Below are positions 44,307 through 52,896 of a DNA stretch of 64,000 nt, one piece after another (position 1 is the first letter of the stretch; each line of letters opens with the position of its first letter). The notes beneath the pieces were generated by a model. It ran no database searches. It saw only the letters and a list, made by a program, of their open reading frames with translations, and was not told where the DNA came from. The stretch is from Bacteroidales bacterium (lineage in GTDB: Bacteria; Bacteroidota; Bacteroidia; Bacteroidales; UBA3663), in NCBI GenBank assembly GCA_017561935.1, contig JAFZBE010000042.1:62001-126000 (forward strand), in the 5' to 3' direction. The position numbers and the translations under genes are program-made.

Positions 44307-45029
44307 TTACTTCTTCATCTTGATGATAGCGTCGAGGAGGGAGATAGATGCATCCTCCATGTCGCCTACGATACCTTCAACCTTGGAGAGGAGGTAGTTG
44401 TAGAATACCTGAAGTACGAGGGCTACGATAATACCGCCTACGGTGGTGATAAGAGCGACCTTCATACCAGATGCAACGACTGTAGGAGAAATATCACCAG
44501 CCTTAACGATGTCGTCGAATGCCTGGATCATACCGATGGCGGTGCCAAGGAATCCGAGGGATGGAGCCATTGCGATGAAGAGGGTAATCCAAGAGAGGTT
44601 AGTCTCGAGCTTGCCGCTCTGGAGAGCACCGTAAGAGGTGATGGCAGCGTCAACCTGCTCAAGTGACTGACCGTCCTTCAGACGAATGAGGGCCTGGGTG
44701 AAAATAGAAGCGATAGGACCACGGGTGTTCTTGCTGATTTCGAGAGCCTCGTCAACATTGTGAGCCTCGAGAGCGTTCTCAACCTTTGAAACGAGCTGCT
44801 TGGTGTTAACTTCGGCAAGATTCAGGTAAATGATACGCTCGATAACGAATGCCATACCGAGAACGAGTGCGAGGGCTACGAATGCCATGAAGGCAGGACC
44901 ACCGTCGATGAACTCGGTCTTAAGTACATGGTGGAAGTTTGAAGACTCCTCAGCAGCCTCAGCAGCCTCCTGTGCGAATGCTGGAACCATAGTAACTACA
45001 GCAGCCAGCGTCAAAAAGAACTTTTTCAT
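44307..45029 (-). CDS. exbB: MotA/TolQ/ExbB proton channel family protein
   Basis: 240 residues. Signal-like N-terminus (FFLTLAAVVTMVPAFAQE), then three membrane segments with the family core: ALALVLGMAFVIERIIYL near 55, LSWITLFIAMAPSLGFLGTAIGMIQAFDDI near 140-170, and VALITTVGGIIVALVLQVFYN near 190. ExbB forms the pentameric channel that powers TonB. First gene of the operon; its promoter has a perfect spacer. Confidence 0.93.
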   Translation of the reverse strand: MKKFFLTLAAVVTMVPAFAQEAAEAAEESSNFHHVLKTEFIDGGPAFMAFVALALVLGMAFVIERIIYLNLAEVNTKQLVSKVENALEAHNVDEALEISKNTRGPIASIFTQALIRLKDGQSLEQVDAAITSYGALQSGKLETNLSWITLFIAMAPSLGFLGTAIGMIQAFDDIVKAGDISPTVVASGMKVALITTVGGIIVALVLQVFYNYLLSKVEGIVGDMEDASISLLDAIIKMKK

Positions 45030-45105
45030 TGAGTTGTGTTTTAAAAATTGTTATTAAATGGTTTGTAAGTTGTGTATTGTTGTTGGATTCACAGATTTCC
45101 GAGTG

Positions 45106-45137
45106 CAAATATAAGTATTTTAATCTTTGCATGCAAA
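45106..45137 (-). promoter_or_regulatory. Bacteroidetes-type promoter for the exbB operon
   Basis: Minus strand: TTTG at 45134-45137, 20-bp spacer, TATATTTG at 45106-45113; the leader is about 70 nt. Confidence 0.8.
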
Positions 45138-45296
45138 TTTTTTATGAAAATAATGCTTTCGAGGGTCGATTTTTTTCCTTTTTTTGCTAATTCTACCCCT
45201 TTTGATATGCATTTCATCGGTTTTTTTGTGCATTTCGTCGGTAATTTCGGAAAAAAACTGCATTTTTTGGCCTTTTTTCGCATTCCCTCTGGAAAT

Positions 45297-46136
45297 TCAA
45301 ATTCCGAGGAGTTTTTCGGCGTTACTGGTAGTCGTTTTTGCCACTTCTTCGAGGGGCAAATCCAGTAGTTCCGCGAGGAAACGGGCTGTATCAGCGGTGT
45401 AGGATGGCTCGTTGCGGTGACCTCGATGCGGGATGGGTGCCAGGTAGGGTGAATCGGTCTCGAGCACGATGTTGTCGATGCCGATGGCCTTGACGACCTC
45501 GGGAACTTTGCTGTTCTTATAGGTCAGGGTGCCGCCTACGCCGATCAAGAAATCTCCCAACTTCATGGCTTCACGGGCTTGTTCGGCATTGCCGCTGTAA
45601 CAGTGCAGGATGCCACGAAGCCGTCGGTTCTTGATGGGGCTGCCAATAGGCGCTTTGTAATATGTCTTGATAAGGTATAGACGCAGAAAGTCGAGGAACT
45701 CCTGCATCGCATCGCGTATATGAAGCAGCACGGGCAGGTCGTAGGCCAGCGCCCAATCGAACTGTGCCTGCAGGATCTTCTTCTGGTCGTCGAAACGAGT
45801 CTTATCCCAATAGAGGTCAAAACCTATCTCTCCAATGGGGAGCCTGCGTATCAGTTCGCCTTCTTCCGAGAGGCAATAGTCGTCGAGCAGACGTTTGGTG
45901 GCAGCGAGCTGTACTTCGATATTGTCGGCCATATTCTCTGGATGAATGCCTATGCTTGGGAAGAGTGTTCCGGGATGCATGGCACAAAGTTCCATGATGA
46001 GGGGGAATTCTGTTTCGTCACAGCAGGCGAGAAGCATCTTCCCGACACCAGCCTCTTGGGCACGTAAGATGCAGGCCTCCACATCCGATGTGAAGGCCTT
46101 GGATATCAGGTGACAATGGGTGTCGATGATTTTCAA
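45297..46136 (-). CDS. tatD: TatD family metal-dependent hydrolase
   Basis: 279 residues, the usual length. IDTHCHL at residues 4-10 binds the first metal; FPSIGIHPENM near 80, GEIGFDLYWD near 122, LPVLLHIRDA near 155, and LHCYSGNAEQ near 198 and LETDSPYLAP near 236 complete the metal-dependent hydrolase signature. TatD proteins act as DNases or general phosphohydrolases in DNA repair. It lies downstream of the polyprenyl synthase and the unknown gene, separated from them by a G-rich decamer array. Confidence 0.92.
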   Translation of the reverse strand: MKIIDTHCHLISKAFTSDVEACILRAQEAGVGKMLLACCDETEFPLIMELCAMHPGTLFPSIGIHPENMADNIEVQLAATKRLLDDYCLSEEGELIRRLPIGEIGFDLYWDKTRFDDQKKILQAQFDWALAYDLPVLLHIRDAMQEFLDFLRLYLIKTYYKAPIGSPIKNRRLRGILHCYSGNAEQAREAMKLGDFLIGVGGTLTYKNSKVPEVVKAIGIDNIVLETDSPYLAPIPHRGHRNEPSYTADTARFLAELLDLPLEEVAKTTTSNAEKLLGI

Positions 46137-46140
46137 AGTG

Positions 46141-46230
46141 GTAGGGGTTAGGAGGGGTTAAGAGGGGTTAAGAGGGGTTAAGAGGGGTTAAGAGGGGTTA
46201 GGAGGGGTTAGGAGGGGTTAAGAGGGGGGT
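46141..46230 (+). repeat. G-rich 10-bp tandem repeat
   Basis: Eight 10-bp units of the form RRAGGGGTTA (AGGGGTTA core), then a run of six G. The regular GGGG runs on the plus strand satisfy the pattern needed for G-quadruplexes. It lies just upstream of tatD in the direction of that gene. Confidence 0.9.
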
Positions 46231-46241
46231 GTGGGACAAAC

Positions 46242-46279
46242 AACCATTCGAACCATTCTTAACCATTCGAACCTTTCTT
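46242..46279 (+). repeat. AACCATTCG-type direct repeat
   Basis: Four units, AACCATTCG, AACCATTCTT, AACCATTCG and AACCTTTCTT, follow the G-rich array. The unit is like the in-frame repeat at 6652-6696. Confidence 0.75.
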
Positions 46280-46283
46280 AACT

Positions 46284-47054
46284 TTAAAAATCAATAGTGT
46301 TTTGTAGTTTCTCGGCCTCGATCTGCTTTTTCTCGTTTGTGCTCAAATAAAAGATCAGGCCGAACTGGGAGCATTTGTCGATGCTCTGCTGCAAAGGAAG
46401 GTCGGCATAGAAGTTCTTCACTCGATTAGAGAGATCATGCAAAAGGTCATCAACGATGGGACGCATTTGCACGAGTTCACGACGATACTTCTCGGCATTC
46501 GCCTTCAGCCTACTGACGTTATAGTAATGGTCGGCGAAGATGCTCCAATGCACTTTCACCTTGGCAATATTCGGGTTATAGATGGGTACCCCTCCTTTGC
46601 TGATGCGTTTCTCTTCGCCAGCGATGACTAATTTGCCCCATTTTTCGATTGAGGCTTCGGTTTTGAGAGGGGGGACTGTGAAATTGTCGGGGGAAAGACC
46701 ATAGCTCTCCTTGATGTCCTTCTTCAATTCGCCGCGTCGGATGGCCATGTTGAGCACTTGTATGAAGTGCGAGACATACATACGTGCGACATGAGCTTCT
46801 TCCTTATACCCCTTGTTGATCTTGATGAACTGGTTACGGTACTGCTGGTACTGGGACTGGGTATTTCGGAACTTGTTCAGCAGGAGTCGGGCTTCGCGGG
46901 TAGTCTGGTAGCTCAATACCAGTTGTCCGTTTTCTTTATAACCTTCCATGTTCACAGCCTTCTGAAGGGCTTTGATGCGGCTGGGGTCAGAGTTGGGTAA
47001 ATAGCGTCGAGGCATCCGTTGACGAATTAAAGGTTTACTTGTTTCTTTTTTCAA
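46284..47054 (-). CDS. Conserved Bacteroidales-type protein, function unknown (256 residues)
   Basis: Basic, soluble protein with no signal peptide and no recognised motif. It is helix-rich, including a possible coiled segment (NKFRNTQSQYQQYRNQFIKI, residues 59-78), and an aromatic/His stretch VHWSIFADHYYNVSRLKA. The start at 47054 overlaps the polyprenyl synthase stop by 20 bp; an internal ATG at 47015 would remove the overlap. It is probably co-transcribed with the polyprenyl synthase. Function cannot be inferred. Confidence 0.7.
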   Translation of the reverse strand: MKKETSKPLIRQRMPRRYLPNSDPSRIKALQKAVNMEGYKENGQLVLSYQTTREARLLLNKFRNTQSQYQQYRNQFIKINKGYKEEAHVARMYVSHFIQVLNMAIRRGELKKDIKESYGLSPDNFTVPPLKTEASIEKWGKLVIAGEEKRISKGGVPIYNPNIAKVKVHWSIFADHYYNVSRLKANAEKYRRELVQMRPIVDDLLHDLSNRVKNFYADLPLQQSIDKCSQFGLIFYLSTNEKKQIEAEKLQNTIDF

Positions 47055-48030
47055 GTTTCGCTGCGATTTCTTTCAGTAGCCGCAGTTTGGGCTGGGGCAT
47101 GCTCATCTTCTTGAGGGCTTGTAAGGCCTCTTGATGATAGTTGGCGATAGCAAGGCGGCAAGCCTTCTCGGCTCCTGTTTTCTTGTAGTAGATCTTGTAT
47201 GTCTCGATCTTCTGCTGTTCGCTCATGCCTTCGGTGCTGGGTTCAGGCGCATTTGCTAAGGCCGTGAGTCGTAGGAAGGTCTTCTTGTTCTCCAGGATAT
47301 CGCCTCCGATTCGCTTGCCGAAAGTCTTGGGGTCTCCCCAGCAGTCAAGCCAGTCGTCCTGAAGTTGGAATGCCAGGCCCAGCGAGGTGCCGAAAAGGAA
47401 AAGGGTTTCAATGTCACGGTCAAGCCATTCGTATCGGTTCACACCGATATCGGAGAGGTTGCCATATTGCTTGTCTTGTCCGATGTATGCACCTATTTGA
47501 AGCGCACGGCCAAGAAGGACCGACGTTTTGAGACGAATCATTTCGATGTACTCATCGATGGTTACATTGTCGCGCGTCTCAAATTCCATGTCAAACTGTT
47601 GACCCTGGCAAATCTCCTGATTCATCAGGTTGAAGGTGTCGATGACGTTCTTGAGTACACGTGGAGGTGCCTCGGCAATGAGCTGATAGGCCAGACCCTC
47701 CATAGCATCACCACTGAGGATGGCTTGGTTTTCGTTCCATTTCACATGCACAGTGGGACGACCACGACGTGTGGGCGCCTTGTCCATGACATCATCATGT
47801 AGCAGGGTGAAATTGTGATACATCTCGATGCCCAAGGCAGGCTTCAAGGCAGCTTGGATATCTTCGTTGTAGAGATTGGCTGCAATGAGGACAAGCGTTG
47901 GACGTAAACGCTTGCCTCCCGAATCGAGGGTGTATCGAATCGGATTATAGAGAGTGGCTGCTGTAGTGGGATAACTCAGGCTCTGGAGCCCCTCTTCGAT
48001 CATTGCACTGAGTTCGGATAGTTTTTTCAT
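47035..48030 (-). CDS. Polyprenyl (farnesyl/geranylgeranyl-type) diphosphate synthase
   Basis: 331 residues from the ATG at 48028-48030; a longer frame to 48078 runs into the tonB terminator. Both aspartate-rich motifs of trans-prenyltransferases are present: LLHDDVMDKAPTRRGRPTVH near 78 and FQLQDDWLD near 210, plus GKRLRPTLV near 40. It condenses isopentenyl units into a polyprenyl diphosphate; chain length is not determinable. Substrate supply comes from the MEP pathway, of which ispH is encoded nearby. Confidence 0.92.
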   Translation of the reverse strand: MKKLSELSAMIEEGLQSLSYPTTAATLYNPIRYTLDSGGKRLRPTLVLIAANLYNEDIQAALKPALGIEMYHNFTLLHDDVMDKAPTRRGRPTVHVKWNENQAILSGDAMEGLAYQLIAEAPPRVLKNVIDTFNLMNQEICQGQQFDMEFETRDNVTIDEYIEMIRLKTSVLLGRALQIGAYIGQDKQYGNLSDIGVNRYEWLDRDIETLFLFGTSLGLAFQLQDDWLDCWGDPKTFGKRIGGDILENKKTFLRLTALANAPEPSTEGMSEQQKIETYKIYYKKTGAEKACRLAIANYHQEALQALKKMSMPQPKLRLLKEIAAKLEKRNK

Positions 48031-48063
48031 GTTGTTGGGAGATGTCCCTTTGTTAAACCACAT

Positions 48064-48111
48064 AAAAAAAGAAGCCAACCGTGAGTGTCTCGGAAACTCA
48101 GGGTTGGCTTC
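48064..48111 (-). terminator. Strong Rho-independent terminator after tonB
   Basis: Stem 48101-48111 with 48071-48081 extended by inner pairing (GAAGCCAACC with GGTTGGCTTC), then a T7 run on the minus strand (48064-48070). Confidence 0.85.
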
Positions 48112-48119
48112 AAATAGAA

Positions 48120-48815
48120 TTACTGCAGACGGAAGGTAACTGGCAGCATGTACTTTACACGTACCGGTTTACCACGCTGCTTACCTGGCTTCCACTTAGG
48201 CATTGACTGTACTACGCGCTTTGCCTCCTTGGTAAGGTCCTCAGAAGGTGAGCGAAGCTCCTGGATATCTGTAACTGAACCATCCTTCTCAACGACGAAT
48301 GAAAGAGTTACACGGCCCTGGATGCCGTTTTCTGCAGCGAATGGCGGGTAGCGAAGGTTCTTACTGATGTACTCCATCAGGGCCTTTGTGCCTCCTGGGA
48401 ACTCAGGCTCCTGCTCTACCACGGTGAAGATCTGATTGGCATCAGCTTCTTCCTCCTCAGCGGGACCGGCTTCAACGGTCTGCTGAATAACCTCAACAGT
48501 AGCGTTGTCGTCCTCGGCGCTCTGCATCTCGATCTCGGCAACTTCAACGTCGTCTTCAACGACGGTGAGTTCCTCGATGACGTCTGGCATCGGCGGCGGC
48601 GGTGGCGGTGGCGGAGTATTGTTCTGTACTGTCATTACAATCTCTTCTTCATCCTCGATCACATCATTGCCAAAGCCGAGACTCTTTGACTGGTGAGTGA
48701 CGTTGGTCCACTCGAAAGCGATGAAGAGGATTGCAAGAATTCCTGCGAGACCTGTGAGCCAATAGGTGGTTTTTCTAGGCTCAAGATCAACTTGGGGGTC
48801 TTTCTTGATTTCCAT
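48120..48815 (-). CDS. tonB: Energy transducer TonB
   Basis: 231 residues. One N-terminal membrane helix (YWLTGLAGILAILFIAF, residues 18-34), a periplasmic linker with an eight-proline run and an acidic stretch (PPPPPPPPMPDVIEEL), and a C-terminal TonB domain: LMEYISKNLRYPPFA, GRVTLSFVVEKDGSV, KWKPGKQRGKPVRVKYMLPV. It links the ExbB/ExbD channel to TonB-dependent receptors such as SusC. Own promoter and strong terminator; not in the exb operon. Confidence 0.93.
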   Translation of the reverse strand: MEIKKDPQVDLEPRKTTYWLTGLAGILAILFIAFEWTNVTHQSKSLGFGNDVIEDEEEIVMTVQNNTPPPPPPPPMPDVIEELTVVEDDVEVAEIEMQSAEDDNATVEVIQQTVEAGPAEEEEADANQIFTVVEQEPEFPGGTKALMEYISKNLRYPPFAAENGIQGRVTLSFVVEKDGSVTDIQELRSPSEDLTKEAKRVVQSMPKWKPGKQRGKPVRVKYMLPVTFRLQ

Positions 48816-48847
48816 ATGAATGAATTAAATTGGTTAAAAACTCGTGA

Positions 48848-48879
48848 CAAAAATAGTCTTTTTTTAGATACAAACCAAA
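48848..48879 (-). promoter_or_regulatory. Bacteroidetes-type promoter for tonB
   Basis: Minus strand: TTTG at 48876-48879, 20-bp spacer, TATTTTTG at 48848-48855. Confidence 0.7.
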
Positions 48880-48916
48880 AAAAATGACCAAAAAATCGTT
48901 TTTTTACTCAAAAAAA

Positions 48917-48947
48917 TTGTATTTTAACAGAAAAAAGGGTACTTTTG
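48917..48947 (+). promoter_or_regulatory. Bacteroidetes-type promoter for porQ
   Basis: TTG at 48917-48919, 20-bp spacer, TACTTTTG at 48940-48947; it diverges from the tonB promoter. Confidence 0.7.
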
Positions 48948-49067
48948 CATACAATTTTTACACAATTTCCGTTTTAAAGGGGAAAAATCTTCCGTAACTT
49001 AAAACAGACGATTGTGATTTTGACAGATAATAAGAAACAGCAATCTACGTCGATGACTGGCACATAT

Positions 49068-50063
49068 ATGAGAGCAGTTCCACTGACTCGTCGTCTCGTT
49101 CTTGGGGTGACGTTTCTCGTTGTATATGTTACCGCTTTTTCGCAGGATATCACGGGCTACGGATATCTCGAACTTCCAGTGTCGGCGCGTGTTCTTGCAT
49201 TGGGAGGGACAAACATCAGCGTAGTGGAGCCTGAAATGTCGTTGGCAGAACAGAACCCTTCGTTACTTTGTCCCGAGATGGCTGGACAGACTGCTGTCAG
49301 CTATACGCGTTACATGGGTGATGTCAATCTGGGCTATACTGCATACGCCGGACGATTCCTTGAAGTCGGCGGCTGGTCGGTCGGGATGCGCTTCATCGAT
49401 TATGGAGACTTCAGTGGTTATGACGAACAGGGCTTTTCGACCGGAAGCTTTGGCGTGAAGGACATGAGCCTGCAGGGTGCCATAGGCTATCCTGTCAACG
49501 ATAGACTTCGAATCGGTGCGCAGGCGAAGTTCCTTTATACCAGTTACGAAAGCTATTCTGCTTTTGCCATGGGTTTTGATCTCGGTTTGAACTATTACAA
49601 TGAAGCGACGGGCAATTCCATTTCTCTGACGGCCACCAATCTGGGTGGGCAGTTCAAGGCACTCTACGAAGAACGCAAGGAGGACCTGCCCATGCAACTC
49701 AACCTGGGTTGGAGCAGTGAACTCCAGCATCTTCCTCTTTGTGTCTCTGTCACAGCCTATCATCTGCTCGACTGGGATCATGACTATGTGGATGGCAGTG
49801 GCTTCAAGCATTCGTTCAAGGACTCCGAGATGGTACTCAATCATCTCATCTTTGGCGTCGAATGGACGGCCTATGATCATTTCTGGCTCGCTGCTTCGTA
49901 CAACTACCGAAATCAGCGACGTTTCTCTGGGCAGGGGGGATTCTTGCGTGGCTTAGGCATGGGTGCCGGGTTCAACTACCGGCAACTCTCATTCATGATG
50001 GCATACGCTTCAGCACATGCGGGAGATGGAACGATGTTGTTTCAGTTTAATTACAGATTCTGA
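49068..50063 (+). CDS. porQ: Type IX secretion system protein PorQ
   Basis: 331 residues from the ATG at 49068, which gives a clean signal peptide (MRAVPLTRRLVLGV, ending AFSQ); earlier in-frame starts are an ATG at 49053 and a GTG at 49014. The sequence GYGYLELPVSARVLALGGTNISV and ADQNPSLL-like (LAEQNPSLLCPEMAG) are typical of the PorP/PorV/PorQ barrel fold, ending FQFNYRF. PorQ is an outer membrane component of the type IX system. The porQ-cmk-ispH gene order matches that in other Bacteroidales. Confidence 0.85.
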   Translation: MRAVPLTRRLVLGVTFLVVYVTAFSQDITGYGYLELPVSARVLALGGTNISVVEPEMSLAEQNPSLLCPEMAGQTAVSYTRYMGDVNLGYTAYAGRFLEVGGWSVGMRFIDYGDFSGYDEQGFSTGSFGVKDMSLQGAIGYPVNDRLRIGAQAKFLYTSYESYSAFAMGFDLGLNYYNEATGNSISLTATNLGGQFKALYEERKEDLPMQLNLGWSSELQHLPLCVSVTAYHLLDWDHDYVDGSGFKHSFKDSEMVLNHLIFGVEWTAYDHFWLAASYNYRNQRRFSGQGGFLRGLGMGAGFNYRQLSFMMAYASAHAGDGTMLFQFNYRF

Positions 50064-50096
50064 TTCTTCTTACACCTTATTAATATTATAAATACA

Positions 50097-50792
50097 ATGA
50101 AAAAGATTACAATTGCCATCGACGGTCATTCGAGCTGCGGAAAGAGCACGATGGCCAAAAGCCTTGCCAAAGCTCTTAATTATATCTATGTGGATACTGG
50201 CGCCATGTATCGTGCCGTGACACTTTATGCGTTGCGCGCTGGCTTGATGGATGCCGAAACCAAGGAGATCGATACGGAACGTCTGGCATCGCAGATGGAC
50301 GAGGTGAACATTTCGTTCAAGCACGATGAGGAGGGGCGTATGCTGACTGTACTCAATGGTGAGATCGTTGAGAAGGAGATCCGTGGAATGACTGTCTCCA
50401 ATTGTGTGAGCCCTATTGCCGCGTTACCTTTCGTGCGTGAACATCTGGTAGCCTTGCAGCAGAAGATGGGTCTCGAAGGCGGCATCGTGATGGATGGTCG
50501 CGACATCGGAACTGTCGTTTTCCCCAATGCCGATCTCAAGGTCTTCGTGACTGCTAGCCCCGAGGTGCGTGCCCAACGCCGTTTACTCGAACTGCAGGGT
50601 AAGGGAGACACGACAACAACCTTTGCCGAAGTGCTCAAGAATGTCGAGGAACGTGACTATATCGATTCCCATCGCGAGGTGTCGCCCTTGCGACAGGCCG
50701 AAGATGCGGTACTGCTCGACAATAGCAATTTAACCATACCCCAACAGGATGAGCTCCTCTTGAAGTGGGCCATGGATTGTATCGAAGATTAG
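50097..50792 (+). CDS. cmk: Cytidylate kinase
   Basis: 231 residues. P-loop [20 protein letters not shown] at residues 8-27, substrate-binding [16 protein letters not shown] near 31-46, and [19 protein letters not shown] near 136, all typical of Cmk. It phosphorylates CMP and dCMP in the cytoplasm. Only 33 bp after porQ and 9 bp before ispH, so the three form an operon. Confidence 0.96.
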   Translation: MKKITIAIDGHSSCGKSTMAKSLAKALNYIYVDTGAMYRAVTLYALRAGLMDAETKEIDTERLASQMDEVNISFKHDEEGRMLTVLNGEIVEKEIRGMTVSNCVSPIAALPFVREHLVALQQKMGLEGGIVMDGRDIGTVVFPNADLKVFVTASPEVRAQRRLLELQGKGDTTTTFAEVLKNVEERDYIDSHREVSPLRQAEDAVLLDNSNLTIPQQDELLLKWAMDCIED

Positions 50793-50801
50793 TTCAAGGC
50801 T

Positions 50802-51677
50802 ATGCAGGTAACTGTTGATGCCCATAGTGGCTTCTGTCCGGGCGTGGTGAGTGCCATCCGTAAGGCCGAAGAGCAGCTCAGTGATACCGAGACACTCTAC
50901 TGCTTGGGCGATATCGTCCACAACAGTGAGGAGGTCTCACGGCTAGAGCAGTTAGGTCTGCGCACCATCGACCACGAGCAGCTTGCCAGCCTCCATGACA
51001 TCCCTGTCCTCATACGTGCACATGGTGAGCCGCCTTCTACCTATCTCGTGGCCGCGCAGAACAATATCGAAATCATCGATGCCACCTGCCCCGTAGTGCT
51101 TCAGCTTCAGAAACGCATCAAGCGTGTCTATGAGGATTCGAAGTCTATGTGTCAGGGCATACAGATTGTCATCTATGGCAAGAAGGGTCATGCTGAAGTC
51201 AATGGCCTTGTGGGTCAGACCGAGGGCACAGCCATCGTGATAGAAGGCATGCAGGATCTCGACAAGATTGATTATTCGAGGCCAGTGCGTCTCTTCAGTC
51301 AGACCACGATGCCTGTCGATACTTTCCGTGAACTTGCCGCCATCATCTGCCGCAGGATGCATAATCGCGAGGATTTCCAATATCGTGACACCATCTGCCG
51401 CCAGGTGGCCAACCGCATTCCGCATTTGCAGGAGTTCTCACGTCAGCACGATGTGGTGCTATTTGTCAGTGGGAAGAAGTCGAGCAACGGCAAGGCGCTT
51501 TTCGGCGTTTGCCATGAGGTGAATCCACGCAGCTACTTCATCAGTCATCCCGAGGAATTCCATCCCGAGATGGTCGAAGGGGCACAAACGGTGGGGATAT
51601 GTGGCGCTACATCAACCCCCAAGTGGCAGATGGAGGCGCTTGCAGGGACTATTCATGATATTTTTTCCAAAAAATAA
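50802..51677 (+). CDS. ispH: 4-hydroxy-3-methylbut-2-enyl diphosphate reductase
   Basis: 291 residues. The three iron-sulfur Cys are at SGFCPGV (C12), DATCPVV (near 92) and GICGATSTP (near 268). RAHGEPP and the TSTP motif bind diphosphate. It makes IPP and DMAPP in the last MEP step, which supplies precursors for the polyprenyl synthase at 47.0-48.0 kb. Terminal gene of the porQ operon. Confidence 0.95.
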   Translation: MQVTVDAHSGFCPGVVSAIRKAEEQLSDTETLYCLGDIVHNSEEVSRLEQLGLRTIDHEQLASLHDIPVLIRAHGEPPSTYLVAAQNNIEIIDATCPVVLQLQKRIKRVYEDSKSMCQGIQIVIYGKKGHAEVNGLVGQTEGTAIVIEGMQDLDKIDYSRPVRLFSQTTMPVDTFRELAAIICRRMHNREDFQYRDTICRQVANRIPHLQEFSRQHDVVLFVSGKKSSNGKALFGVCHEVNPRSYFISHPEEFHPEMVEGAQTVGICGATSTPKWQMEALAGTIHDIFSKK

Positions 51678-51705
51678 ACCTTAATCATTTTTTCTGCAAT
51701 AAATA

Positions 51706-51737
51706 TTTGGCCAATTGTTTCAAAAACCTTATATTTG
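51706..51737 (+). promoter_or_regulatory. Bacteroidetes-type promoter for pfkA
   Basis: TTTG at 51706-51709, 20-bp spacer, TATATTTG at 51730-51737, with a leader of about 46 nt. Confidence 0.8.
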
Positions 51738-51789
51738 CAGCGTTCAAAGAATCTAATATTTCACATACTACAATCTAATATTTTCAATT

Positions 51790-52773
51790 ATGGCAGAGAT
51801 TAAAAGCGTAGGCATCTTAACCAGTGGTGGTGATGCTCCAGGTATGAATGCAGCCATTCGTGCCGTCACACGTGCTGCAATTTTCAGCGGACTTCGTGTT
51901 TTTGGTATCTATCGTGGCTTCCAGGGCCTAATCGAAGATAGCATTGAGGAGTTCCAGACTCAGAACGTTAGTAATATCATTGCAAGAGGCGGAACGATTC
52001 TCAAGACCGCCCGTTCGAAGGATTTCAAGACTCCCGAGGGTCGTAAGAAAGCATACGAGAATCTCCGCAAGCATGAGATCGACGCCCTTGTCGTTATCGG
52101 AGGTGACGGTTCCATCACTGGTGCGTCCCATCTGGCCAAGGAGTATGACTTCCCCATCGTGGGACTCCCGGGCACTATCGACAACGACTTAGCCGGCACC
52201 GATGCTACAATCGGTTACGATACGGCGATGAACACCATCATGGAGTGTGTCGATAAGATTCGCGACACTGCCACTTCCCATGCCCGTCTCTTCATCGTCG
52301 AGGTCATGGGACGTGATGCAGGTTTTCTGGCACTGAACGGCGCTATCGCCACAGGCTGCGAGGATGTCATCATCCCCGAGGAGAAGACACAGTATGAACA
52401 GCTGAAGGAACTTGTTGCCAATGGTTTCCGCAAGTCGAAGTCGTCAGCCATGGTGCTGGTGACCGAAAGCAAGGACGAGAATGGCGGGGCCTTGGGTCTG
52501 GCCCATAAGATGAAAGAGGAGTTCCCGGAGTACGATGTGCGTTTTACCGTACTCGGGCACTTGCAGCGTGGTGGCAGTCCAACCGCTGCCGACCGTATCC
52601 TGGCCAGCCGCACGGGCTACGCCGCCATCGAGGCGCTGCTACAAGGTCAGCGCAATGTGCTCATTGGCATCCACAACGACCACATCGTCAATATTCCATT
52701 CGCCAAGGCTATTCATCAGGAGAAGCCCATCGACCCAGAGCTGCTCACAGTGCTCCGTGTACTGTCCATTTGA
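51790..52773 (+). CDS. pfkA: 6-phosphofructokinase
   Basis: 327 residues, the normal length of ATP-dependent Pfk[17 protein letters not shown] at residues 11-26, [10 protein letters not shown] near 100, the active-site [20 protein letters not shown] near 122, and [20 protein letters not shown] near 256 are diagnostic. It phosphorylates fructose 6-phosphate, the committed step of glycolysis. Single gene with its own promoter. Confidence 0.96.
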   Translation: MAEIKSVGILTSGGDAPGMNAAIRAVTRAAIFSGLRVFGIYRGFQGLIEDSIEEFQTQNVSNIIARGGTILKTARSKDFKTPEGRKKAYENLRKHEIDALVVIGGDGSITGASHLAKEYDFPIVGLPGTIDNDLAGTDATIGYDTAMNTIMECVDKIRDTATSHARLFIVEVMGRDAGFLALNGAIATGCEDVIIPEEKTQYEQLKELVANGFRKSKSSAMVLVTESKDENGGALGLAHKMKEEFPEYDVRFTVLGHLQRGGSPTAADRILASRTGYAAIEALLQGQRNVLIGIHNDHIVNIPFAKAIHQEKPIDPELLTVLRVLSI

Positions 52774-52823
52774 TGGCAAAAAAACATTTTCTGGCGTTTT
52801 ATTGACTGATTTTCAGGTTAAAA

Positions 52824-52855
52824 TTTGGAGAATCGGGACAAATTGTGTACATTTG
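52824..52855 (+). promoter_or_regulatory. Bacteroidetes-type promoter for the carbohydrate-binding protein
   Basis: TTTG at 52824-52827, 20-bp spacer, TACATTTG at 52848-52855. Confidence 0.75.
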
Positions 52856-52896
52856 CCCCGATTTTTTCATGATTTTATGTATTAAGTTTCAAACAA

